This document shows positions 16,095-23,418 of a stretch of 49,738 nt of DNA, piece by piece. Below the pieces are notes generated by a model that saw only the letters and a program-made list of their open reading frames with translations, had not been told where the DNA came from and did no database searches. The position numbers and the translations under genes were made by a program. Source of the stretch: Cellulomonas triticagri (GTDB taxonomy: Bacteria; Actinomycetota; Actinomycetes; Actinomycetales; Cellulomonadaceae); assembly GCF_003696205.1 (NCBI RefSeq), contig NZ_RFFI01000013.1:1-49738 (forward strand). Reading direction: 5' to 3'. Every line of letters starts with the position of its first letter. The first letter of the stretch is position 1.

Positions 16095-17321
16095 ATGCGC
16101 ATGCGTCAGCTCCGTCGCGGCCTCACGGGCGTCGTCGCCCCGCTCGCGGTCGCCGCAGTGCTCGTCTCGGGTGGTCCAGCCGCCCAGGGAGCCGAGGACA
16201 GCACCGACCGTTGGGGTGGTGACAAGGGCGGCGGGCACCACGACACCGCCACCATCACCTCCGAGCCCTGGGGCACCATCGAGGACGGCACCGCCGTCGA
16301 GCGGTACACCCTCAGCAACAAGGGCATGACGGTCCGGATCCTCACCTACGGCGGCATCATCCAGTCGCTGGAAGTCCCGGACCGTCGCAGCAACCCGGTC
16401 AACGTGGTCCTCGGGTTCAGCGACCTCCAGGGCTACCTCGACGGCAACAACCCCGGCCCGTACTTCGGCGCGCTGATCGGCCGGTACGGCAACCGCATCG
16501 CGAACGGCCAGTTCGAGCTTGACGGCACCACGTACGACCTGCCGATCAACAACGACCCGAACAGCCTGCACGGCGGGTTCGAGGGCTTCGACACCAAGGT
16601 CTGGACCGCGACGCCGATCCCGGGGAACCGCAGCGTCGGCCTCCAGCTTGACTACCGGAGCGTCGACGGCGAGGAGGGGTACCCGGGCAACCTCGACGTC
16701 CAGGTCACGTACACGCTGACCCGCGACCAGAAGCTCGAGATCCACTACACCGCCGAGACGGACGCCCCGACGGTCGTGAACCTGACGAACCACACGTACT
16801 GGAACCTCCAGGGCGAGGGCACGTCCTCGATCCTCGACCACGAGCTCACGCTGCCCGCCAGCGGCTACACGCCCGTCGACTCGACGCTCATCCCCACCGG
16901 GGAGATCGCCGACGTCACGGACACGCCCATGGACTTCCGGTCCGCCACGGCGGTCGGCGAGCGCATCCGCGAACCGTTCGAGCAGCTGTTGTTCGGGCAG
17001 GGCTACGACCACAACTGGGTGCTCGACCGGCCCGACGACGGCAGCCTCCAGCTCGCCGCACAGCTCCGCGACCCCGACTCCGGGCGGACGCTAAAGATGT
17101 GGACCACCGAGCCGGGGATCCAGTTCTACTCGGGCAACTTCCTCGACGCGACGCTCGTCGGGACCAGCGGCCAGGTGTACCGGCAGTCCGACGGGCTGGC
17201 GCTCGAGACGCAGCACTTCCCGGACTCACCGAACCAGCCGCAGTTCCCGTCGACGACGCTGCGGCCGGGGGAGACGTACGACACCACGACGGTGTTCGAC
17301 TTGTCGCGCGGGCGTAGGTGA
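16095..17321 (+). CDS. Secreted aldose 1-epimerase (galactose mutarotase family)
   Basis: A 408-residue mutarotase with a signal peptide (1-33, twin Arg-like MRMRQLRRGL then a hydrophobic run to AQGA). The family motifs are intact: ALIGRYGNRIANGQF, NSLHGGFEGFD, the catalytic His in VVNLTNHTYWNL (about 233), GQGYDHNWVLD and the catalytic Glu in LALETQHFPDSPNQP (about 370). It interconverts alpha and beta anomers of aldoses, here outside the membrane, probably for sugars released by secreted glycosidases. A strong poly-G ribosome site precedes the ATG. It lies between the HNH nuclease and the restriction-modification genes with no metabolic neighbour, so it probably predates or was captured within the accessory region. 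Confidence 0.93.
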   Translation: MRMRQLRRGLTGVVAPLAVAAVLVSGGPAAQGAEDSTDRWGGDKGGGHHDTATITSEPWGTIEDGTAVERYTLSNKGMTVRILTYGGIIQSLEVPDRRSNPVNVVLGFSDLQGYLDGNNPGPYFGALIGRYGNRIANGQFELDGTTYDLPINNDPNSLHGGFEGFDTKVWTATPIPGNRSVGLQLDYRSVDGEEGYPGNLDVQVTYTLTRDQKLEIHYTAETDAPTVVNLTNHTYWNLQGEGTSSILDHELTLPASGYTPVDSTLIPTGEIADVTDTPMDFRSATAVGERIREPFEQLLFGQGYDHNWVLDRPDDGSLQLAAQLRDPDSGRTLKMWTTEPGIQFYSGNFLDATLVGTSGQVYRQSDGLALETQHFPDSPNQPQFPSTTLRPGETYDTTTVFDLSRGRR

Positions 17322-17328
17322 GCTCACT

Positions 17329-17365
17329 CGTGGGCGGCGCGGGCAGTTGTTTTGCGCCGCCCACG
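17329..17365. terminator. Terminator hairpin between convergent genes
   Basis: CGTGGGCGGCGC (17329-17340) pairs perfectly with GCGCCGCCCACG (17354-17365); the 13-base loop ends in TTTT. Shared by the epimerase (+) and the restriction endonuclease (-). Confidence 0.7.
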
Positions 17366-17400
17366 GGCACGTCGCGCGTCACTGCCTCGCGAAGCTGTGA

Positions 17401-18462
17401 CTAGGGCGCTGTACTCGTCGCCGTGACATCTGGCGTGGGGGCGAGCGCACGTCGCAGGTCTCGGGCTCGTTTGTGCAAGTTCACGGGCGTCGCATCCAGA
17501 ACGTGCTCGACCATCGCCGCGAGGAATCGAGCGGGCGACAGGTTCGCGGGCGTGCGCGCATGGTCGATCCGCACCTTGGGCAGCCACTTGAGGTCGTTCT
17601 CGATCAGCGCGTCAGCGACGACGAGCGGCTCGTCCTCGTCCTCGTCGTCCGGCTCAAGGCCGGCCGACACGGCGCGGTCCTCGTCGTCAGCTCCGTTATC
17701 ACCCGGGGGAAGCACTTCGTCTCCATACTCGACCAAGACCACACACGTAGCGTGGTACGCGTCGTCTTCTCGGCCGAGCTTCGCCAGGAGGTCCAGGAGC
17801 CAATCCGCTGTGGCGGGCTCCTTGTCGAACACGTCGTTACGAAGGCCGAAGACGAATCCGAGCGCTGCCATCGGGTGCCGAAGGCGCAGGTTCTTCGCGT
17901 CGCCGTACGACTCCTCGACGCGGTTGGGGGCGTTCTTTCCGTACGACGAGTCCATCCGCTTGGTCGAGATGAGGACCTCGGGACCGGTGTGCCAGTCTGT
18001 CAGGATGACATCAACTTGCTTCAAGTAGTTTTTCCCCAGGATCGACGCCGACGAGTGCGTGACGTTTTTGACGTTCCCCGTCTTCGTCAGGCGCGCGAGG
18101 AGCTCCGCCTGCAACGTGGCGGGAAGCGCACCCTTCTCCAGCAGCTTCGCCACAGGCGCAGGAAGGATTCTCGGATGGGTCGCGCGCGGCCAGACCGCGT
18201 CCTTATCGAAACCCGCCCGGCGCAGCTCATAGGCGATCCAGACATCGAGCGCAAGAGCCGGAACGCCGGTAGTGGTGGCGGCACCCAGGAGAAGCGGCAC
18301 CCCGAGCAGGCGCTGGAGGGTATCGAAGTCGGGCTCGTATCGGAGGGCACCGGTCGTGTCGATCACCCACGGGTTCGAGTACTCACCGTGTACAGCGGCC
18401 TCGTCGACGATGCTGTCGAACAGCACCCACGCGCGCTGCTTGCTCGAAGAGTTAGCGCCCAC
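17401..18462 (-). CDS. Restriction endonuclease partner of the adjacent methyltransferase
   Basis: A 353-residue protein starting at a GTG that overlaps the methyltransferase stop by 11 bases, so the pair is translationally coupled. The likely catalytic region is residues 149-200: QVDVILTD, GPEVLISTKRMDSS and NRVEESYGDAKNLRLRHPMA. This looks like a PD-(D/E)xK nuclease with the strand Asp in VDVILTD and the Lys in STKRM, but the usual acidic residue two before the Lys is Ser. An acidic linker (about 255-280, DDEDEDEP) precedes a helical C-terminus. Sequence specificity and named type (perhaps SalI/XamI-like by partner and layout) could not be established. The role is inferred from gene order and this motif. 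Confidence 0.72.
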   Translation of the reverse strand: MGANSSSKQRAWVLFDSIVDEAAVHGEYSNPWVIDTTGALRYEPDFDTLQRLLGVPLLLGAATTTGVPALALDVWIAYELRRAGFDKDAVWPRATHPRILPAPVAKLLEKGALPATLQAELLARLTKTGNVKNVTHSSASILGKNYLKQVDVILTDWHTGPEVLISTKRMDSSYGKNAPNRVEESYGDAKNLRLRHPMAALGFVFGLRNDVFDKEPATADWLLDLLAKLGREDDAYHATCVVLVEYGDEVLPPGDNGADDEDRAVSAGLEPDDEDEDEPLVVADALIENDLKWLPKVRIDHARTPANLSPARFLAAMVEHVLDATPVNLHKRARDLRRALAPTPDVTATSTAP

Positions 18463-20149
18463 TGCTCGCCCTCACCGTCCGGCGACGGGCGAGTTCGGCT
18501 CGCGCACCTCTCACGTGTGACATCTGCTCTCCCGTGATGTGTCCAGCATCGACTAGCAGGACCCTATCGACTAGGGCGACCGCGTCGAGGAGCTTTCCCG
18601 CCTGGAGCTTGCGCGCCACGACGTTGCGAACCGCGCGCAACTGCGATGCACGTGCCTCCACGAGTGCGGGCGAGGGCATCGCCCACACGTCAGCCTCCTT
18701 GGGCTCGAGCTTGAGGATCCCGCCGCCGTACGCCCGTCCAACCATCTCGGCGTTGAGGAGCGTGAGCGAGTTGAGGCTGGCCAGCGGCAAGAGCTCCGAG
18801 CCAAGGTCGCGATGACGGGGCGCGAGGTAGACCCCGTGAACGGAGTTGAGGTGGTGAGCGCCGGCGCGGTTGGTCGTGAGACGCGGAGTATCGGCGTTCA
18901 TGCACGTCAGGAGTAGGTCCGCGGGCTTTACGATCGGGACGCGGTACCACGGCTTTCGGACCCGACACTTGTACGCCTCATGGACAGCCGTCTTCTCTCC
19001 AGCTTCGATGTACGCCTGAGCGAAGGGCGACGGCTCGTCGCGGGGGTAGAAGAGGTACGTGGCCTTCCCTGCCTGTCCGAGCCTGGTGAGCTTGTCGCGC
19101 GTGAGATCGAGGCCGCGGAGATGAGACGAACCGGGCGGTGACAGCCGTAGGAGTTCGCTCCTACGAAGCCCGAGCCGCTTCGCGGCCGCCGGCGAGAGGG
19201 TGAAGAAGTGGTTCGCTCCGGTGACGATGCCGAGGGTGGTGTCTCCCCAGGTCTCGAGATCGACAAACGCGCCCTCGCCACGGAGCTGGCGAAGGGGCTC
19301 AGTTGCGTGCGGTTCGACGAGGGAGCCCGTCCATTTGTCGGCCGGGTCTCTCGGCGCCCAAGGCTGGCCGCTGCCCAAGTCCGTCAGCGCTGCGGCGTTT
19401 CTCGCCAGACGGATCACGGCATGGTCGGTCGGCCCTGCGCGGTAGCCGCTAGCCAACAAGAGGACGACGTCTGCCTCGGCTTCCGGGAAGACCTGCTCGT
19501 CGAACAGCACCAGCTCCACGGACTGAAAGTGCTTGAAGAGGAACTGGCGCACGGGTGCCGCGTAGTTGACTGCCAGCAACTCGGCAGGCAAGACGAAACC
19601 GAGACGTCCGCCGTCCTTCAGGAACGCCGCTGAGTGCACTGTGAAGGCGGCCCAGCTGGACGCGAGTCCGGACAGAGCCACCCCCGCGCGAAGTGCCGCC
19701 GCGCGTGATCGAGTGCGGAAGTCGCCAGTCCAATCCTGATAGCGGACGTACGGCGGATTGCCTATAACGGCGTCGTAGGTCGGAGTTGGTTCGACGAGGA
19801 AGAAATCGGAGACCTTGATGCGTGCACGTCCTCCGGCTTCCCGGACCCGCTCCTCTCCGATGCGGGCGGAGTGCTCGTGGATCTCGACTCCGTCGATCAC
19901 CGGTTCGCGCGAGGAGTCCCCAGACAGATTACGGAGACGATGAACTGCGGCCACGAGGAAAGCAGCATCGCCTGCGGACGGCTCCAGGACGGAGTCGTTT
20001 TTCGAGGTGATGGCCCATGTGGCAACGAACCGGGTGACCTCGTCCGGGGTGAAGAACGCGCCCCGGGCTTTGCGCGCAGCCGGAGAATCGGACGGGTCTT
20101 GGGAGGGAACTGGGGGCACCACAACCCCATCATCCCTCAACCCACCCAC
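18452..20149 (-). CDS. Type II N6-adenine DNA methyltransferase (gamma class)
   Basis: A 565-residue methyltransferase. GAFFTPDEVTRFV (motif X region, about 30-42), VLEPSAGDAAFL (SAM-binding motif I, about 54) and VIGNPPYVRYQDW (catalytic motif IV NPPY, about 128) appear in the gamma order. A C-terminal half without obvious motifs probably holds target recognition. It should methylate adenine in the site cut by the downstream nuclease. The outer start is a GTG at 20149; GTG codons at 20122 and 20119 in the same frame, about 10 bases after GAGGGA, are equally good, and would place the inverted repeat 20146-20181 just upstream of the gene. Lower third-position G+C than the flanks is compatible with transfer. 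Confidence 0.9.
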   Translation of the reverse strand: MGGLRDDGVVVPPVPSQDPSDSPAARKARGAFFTPDEVTRFVATWAITSKNDSVLEPSAGDAAFLVAAVHRLRNLSGDSSREPVIDGVEIHEHSARIGEERVREAGGRARIKVSDFFLVEPTPTYDAVIGNPPYVRYQDWTGDFRTRSRAAALRAGVALSGLASSWAAFTVHSAAFLKDGGRLGFVLPAELLAVNYAAPVRQFLFKHFQSVELVLFDEQVFPEAEADVVLLLASGYRAGPTDHAVIRLARNAAALTDLGSGQPWAPRDPADKWTGSLVEPHATEPLRQLRGEGAFVDLETWGDTTLGIVTGANHFFTLSPAAAKRLGLRRSELLRLSPPGSSHLRGLDLTRDKLTRLGQAGKATYLFYPRDEPSPFAQAYIEAGEKTAVHEAYKCRVRKPWYRVPIVKPADLLLTCMNADTPRLTTNRAGAHHLNSVHGVYLAPRHRDLGSELLPLASLNSLTLLNAEMVGRAYGGGILKLEPKEADVWAMPSPALVEARASQLRAVRNVVARKLQAGKLLDAVALVDRVLLVDAGHITGEQMSHVRGARAELARRRTVRASSGR

Positions 20150-20181
20150 ATGACGGTCATCGCGCGGCGACGGTCATGTGG
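20146..20181. promoter_or_regulatory. Inverted repeat at the methyltransferase start
   Basis: CCACATGAC (20146-20154) and GTCATGTGG (20173-20181) are perfect 9-base arms around an 18-base spacer; GACGGTCAT also occurs twice in direct orientation inside. Placement at the start of an R-M operon is typical of an operator bound by the methyltransferase or a controller protein. No controller gene is visible. Confidence 0.5.
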
Positions 20182-20560
20182 TCGGTTCTCGGCCACAGCT
20201 CACGTCGTCGGGGCGAACGACTAAGCGGTGGAGTTCGGCGAGGCGGTCCCGGGCGGCGGACGCCTTCGCGAGTGCTGGCGCTGGATCTCTGCGGCCGAGC
20301 AGACCCGGCTATCGTCGAACGTCTGTGTGGGCGTGTTCGTGTGCTGCGCGACGAGACGCGGGACGGCGCGGGGTACCCGGGGCGTCGACTCTGGCTCGCG
20401 TGACGGCGCGCAGTCGGTCCGTGGCGGGGACGTCGTCGTCCGTATCGATGATCGTCCGTGCGATCGCCGAGTCGGATGCCGCTGATCTGCGCGCACGCCG
20501 ATGGGCTCGGCTCCGCGACACGTCGGCGCCGACGACCACCGTGCCTGAGGAGAACGATCG
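20182..20560. other. Non-coding region between R-M system and lipoprotein gene
   Basis: Nearly 380 bases without a supportable gene. Several short frames open here in all directions, but none has a ribosome site together with plausible composition. It may contain remnants at the edge of the accessory region. Confidence 0.4.
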
Positions 20561-21067
20561 ATGACCCCGCCCACCCGCCGCGCCACCGGCCTCGCCCTGG
20601 CGGCCGTGCTTGCTGCCCTGCTCGGCGGATGCAGCCCCGGATCCGCTGACGCCCCCGCCTCGAGGAGCACCGTGCCGAGCGGTGCCCCGACCAAGGCCGG
20701 CACCGGGGAGACCCGCCACGACCTCGAGCCCCTGACGACGCGCATTCCCGCGCTCACCCAGGTGGACGAGGCGACGTGGATGAGCGGGACGCTCGGCGAC
20801 GAGGACGTGCCGGGTCCCTCGCTCTCCTGGATCGACGCAGTCGTCACGTTGCCGGCGGGCGTCGCCGACGGGCTGCGCTCCTCGATGGAGCTGACACCGG
20901 CCACGGTGGCCCCGGGCGTGGTCGACGGGCTGCGCGGCGCACTGCCGACCGGTGGCCTCGTCGAGGGGCCAGCCCTTGACGAGGCGTTCTCGTCCGACGG
21001 CTGGCAGTCGACCGCGTACCTGGAGGCGGACGGTGACACGCTGGTTCTGCTCGTCGTGGGGGAGTAG
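20561..21067 (+). CDS. Small secreted lipoprotein
   Basis: A 168-residue protein with an N-terminal signal (TRRATGLALAAVLAALLGGC); the lipobox LGGC puts the lipidated Cys at about 24. A Ser/Pro/Thr-rich linker (25-50) follows, then a small acidic domain with ATWMSGTLGDEDVPGPSLSW and a C-terminal strand DTLVLLVVGE. AGGAG lies about 8 bases before the ATG. No enzyme motif was seen. It is an envelope lipoprotein of unknown role in a run of short plus-strand genes; similar small lipoproteins are common in actinobacteria. Confidence 0.75.
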   Translation: MTPPTRRATGLALAAVLAALLGGCSPGSADAPASRSTVPSGAPTKAGTGETRHDLEPLTTRIPALTQVDEATWMSGTLGDEDVPGPSLSWIDAVVTLPAGVADGLRSSMELTPATVAPGVVDGLRGALPTGGLVEGPALDEAFSSDGWQSTAYLEADGDTLVLLVVGE

Positions 21068-21157
21068 CGCCGCGCGCACGAGCCCCCCACCGCCTGGAAG
21101 ACTCAGCTCCGTGCCCATCACCGCGACCACCCGGACCTCGGCCTCCGGCCGTTCCGC

Positions 21158-21739
21158 ATGACCGTCGGCCCACCGTGCTGGGTCTGTGCCGAGACCGCGA
21201 TGTCCGGCCGGCGCGAGCCCCTCGTCGCCGACGACGTCGGGACCTGGTTCCGCGTGTGGCGCTGTTCTCGGTGCGGCACGTTGTGGCGGGAGGACGAACG
21301 GCGCGCCCTGCCGATCGGTGAGACGGAAGCCGATGAGGTGTACCCGGTCTGGCGCGACCTGGAGCGGTGGGTCGTCACCACGCCGCTCCCGCTCGTGCTG
21401 CAGCAGTACCGCGCGGGTCAGCTGGGGGATCGGCTGTGCGTCCTGGCTCTGCTGCACCACGACGTCCTCGGAACGGACCAGGCGCCCGAGGACCCGACCA
21501 CCCAGGTGCTGTACAGCTCGCCGGAGGCGGCCGTCGCGGACGGCCGTGACCCGGCGGCGTTGTCGTGGGGCTCGGTCGCCCGACGTCTGAGGTGTGCTAG
21601 CGGCCGCCGCCGGGTGGTGTTCGATCCGGCCTCGCCGTGGTGGTGCGACATGAACGACTGGGTGATCGAGTACCTGGACGCGAACGGTCGGCGCACCGTG
21701 ACGGAGGCGGACCGTCGGCGGGGCGGCGACGCGACCTGA
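21158..21739 (+). CDS. Hypothetical protein with zinc-ribbon-like cysteines
   Basis: A 193-residue protein. The N-terminus carries CWVC (7-10) and CSRC (36-39), the spacing of a treble-clef or zinc-ribbon site, followed by GTLWREDERRA. The rest is mixed and Trp-rich (VYPVWRDLERWVV, SPWWCDMNDWVIEYLD), without membrane segments. The ATG overlaps the stop of a possible 16-residue leader frame (21111-21161, ATGA overlap), but that leader has no known role. Cytoplasmic, function unknown. Confidence 0.6.
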   Translation: MTVGPPCWVCAETAMSGRREPLVADDVGTWFRVWRCSRCGTLWREDERRALPIGETEADEVYPVWRDLERWVVTTPLPLVLQQYRAGQLGDRLCVLALLHHDVLGTDQAPEDPTTQVLYSSPEAAVADGRDPAALSWGSVARRLRCASGRRRVVFDPASPWWCDMNDWVIEYLDANGRRTVTEADRRRGGDAT

Positions 21740-21875
21740 GGTCGTCGTCCGACCGACCGAAGGGTGCTCGCGCGCAGCGGTATCGTCGCCGGCACCGGGC
21801 TCGGCCCGGCGTTCTGCCGCATCCGGGGGGACGACCCGCGCACCGAGCTGCGCCCATCACTCGGAGGACCGACCC

Positions 21876-22160
21876 GTGAAGCCACTGCTGTCGAGCCGGT
21901 GGCTCTGGCCGGTCGCGGCGAGCCCCGCGCTGGTCATCGGGATCCCTATCCTCGTCGGCGGGGGAGCGCATCGCGTCGTCGCCGGTGCGGCACTCGTCCT
22001 CGGGTGGGCACTGACGCTGCCGTTCGGTGCTGCCGAGCGCCGGTGGCGGGCGAGTCCGACGCCGCGGCTCCAGCTCGTCGCCGCGGGATGGGCTCTGCTC
22101 GTGATCGTGGTGATCGTCGGCGGCCTGTGGTGGGGGATGTCGCTCGACCCCGCAGCCTGA
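21876..22160 (+). CDS. Small two-helix membrane protein
   Basis: A 94-residue protein starting at GTG with GGAGGA about 8 bases upstream. Hydrophobic segments lie at about 10-50 (probably two closely spaced helices around a Gly-Gly-Ala-His turn) and 68-88, with a basic loop (ERRWRASPTPR) between. No motif or family recognised. It is convergent with the next gene, whose stop lies 54 bases away. Confidence 0.65.
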   Translation: MKPLLSSRWLWPVAASPALVIGIPILVGGGAHRVVAGAALVLGWALTLPFGAAERRWRASPTPRLQLVAAGWALLVIVVIVGGLWWGMSLDPAA

Positions 22161-22214
22161 CCGCCGACGCCCGCACACGCCCAGCGAGGACGACCGTCTC
22201 GACCTCCGTCAGCC

Positions 22215-22946
22215 TCACGCGCCGGGGGACTCGGCGAGCCGGGCGGCGAGCCCGACCCGGTCGCTGGAGACGGCGAGCACCGCGGCCTCGGGGTGGCGCG
22301 GGCTCCACCAGATGCGCACGGGGTCGCCGGTGCGGGGCTGCAGGTCCTTGGACGAGACCTCCTCGACGCCCCAGCTGCTGCCTGGCACGTCGGGTGAGGA
22401 GGCGGTGATCAGGTAGCGGTGCGGGAACCCTGACCCGGCGACGCCGCGCACCTCCAGGGTGCCCTCCACCGAGCGGTGGTCGGCGAGGAGCGCCTCGAGC
22501 GGGGGCCACCAGGTCGCGCGGGCTGCGGAGCCCAGGTGCGCGCACCAGGCGAGGCCCAGGAGGACGACCGCGGCTGTCCCGGCGACGACCATCGAGCCGC
22601 CCACCGCCACCGCCCCGACGACGCCTCCGGCGGCGCCGACGACGTAGGTCAGCGGGTGCCCCCGGAGGTAGCCCGCGAGCGCGGTCGCCGCGAGGCCCAC
22701 CCCGATGACCACGAGCACCGCTCCGTCGGCTCCTTGAGCCAGGAGGGCGACGAGCGCCGCCAGGACGACCCCCAGCGTGAGGCCGACGGCGACACGGGCC
22801 CGCGGAGGCCGCAGCTCCTCGACCGCACGCGCGGGGAACGTGTCCAGGTCGGTCCCGGAGGGCTGGACGACGAGCAGGACGGGCGCTCGCCGCCACGCAC
22901 CGAGGAGCGGGGACCGGAGGGCGGGCACGGGAGCATCATGGCCCAT
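22215..22946 (-). CDS. Membrane protein with soluble C-terminal domain
   Basis: A 243-residue protein. Hydrophobic segments follow one another at about 52-70, 74-92, 98-113 and 116-136; the last 100 residues are soluble and beta-rich (SVEGTLEVRGVAGSGFPHRYLI, VEEVSSKDLQPRTGDPVRIWW). ATG at 22946 was chosen because upstream in-frame residues are Arg/Pro-rich and look non-coding; the start is uncertain. It is divergent from the WXG100 operon, with about 170 bases between them. Function unknown. Confidence 0.6.
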   Translation of the reverse strand: MGHDAPVPALRSPLLGAWRRAPVLLVVQPSGTDLDTFPARAVEELRPPRARVAVGLTLGVVLAALVALLAQGADGAVLVVIGVGLAATALAGYLRGHPLTYVVGAAGGVVGAVAVGGSMVVAGTAAVVLLGLAWCAHLGSAARATWWPPLEALLADHRSVEGTLEVRGVAGSGFPHRYLITASSPDVPGSSWGVEEVSSKDLQPRTGDPVRIWWSPRHPEAAVLAVSSDRVGLAARLAESPGA

Positions 22947-23115
22947 GTGGTTGGGCCGGGGTCGCCCCCGCCGCGGCGCGACCGGGCCGATCCCGCGGGC
23001 ACCCACCCGGGCGTCCCACGGTCGGGGCAAGTCCGCCCCCTCGCCTCGCGTCATCCCCTACCCTCGACAGCACAGCAGGTCAGCGACGCGGCCGCGTCGG
23101 AGCCAGGGGGTAGCA

Positions 23116-23418
23116 GTGGGAGAGGTCGGTCCCGCCGAGGTGCGTCGCGCCGCCGGCACCATCGAGTCCGTCGCGCGCACCGTGCGCGCCGAGGTCCCGG
23201 ACGAGGTCGGCCAGGTCGGCGGCGCGCTCGCGGGCAGCGCCAGCGCCGGTGCGGGCAGCAGTCTCGCAACCGCCTGGACCGACGCGTACACGCGCTGGGC
23301 CACCGCGGCGGACACGCACGCGCAGTCCATGCGCGCGTCCGCCGACTCCTGGGCAGGCACCGACCAGGCCGTCGTGGACCGGTTCGCCCAGCGCCTCGGC
23401 GGGATGGGGCCGGTCTGA
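23116..23418 (+). CDS. WXG100-like protein
   Basis: Exactly 100 residues, the family length, starting at GTG with AGGGGG 6 bases upstream. Helix 1 (PAEVRRAAGTIESVARTVRA) and helix 2 (ATAADTHAQSMRASADSWAG) flank a central Gly/Ala/Ser turn followed by TAWTDAYTRW, where WTD stands in place of WxG. The C-terminal WAGTD resembles the YxxxD/E signal with Trp for Tyr. These changes suggest a divergent WXG100 protein acting as export partner for the next gene, whose ATG overlaps this stop by one base (TGATG). Confidence 0.75.
   Translation: MGEVGPAEVRRAAGTIESVARTVRAEVPDEVGQVGGALAGSASAGAGSSLATAWTDAYTRWATAADTHAQSMRASADSWAGTDQAVVDRFAQRLGGMGPV

Noticed and set aside
11630..20181. The whole low-G+C stretch as a prophage or integrative element
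   Set aside because: No integrase, recombinase, structural phage gene, transposase or boundary repeat was found, and an ordinary secreted epimerase lies inside.
21111..21161. A 16-codon GTG leader overlapping the zinc-ribbon-like gene (ATGA)
   Set aside because: No ribosome site and no recognisable peptide; the overlap alone is not enough to call a gene.
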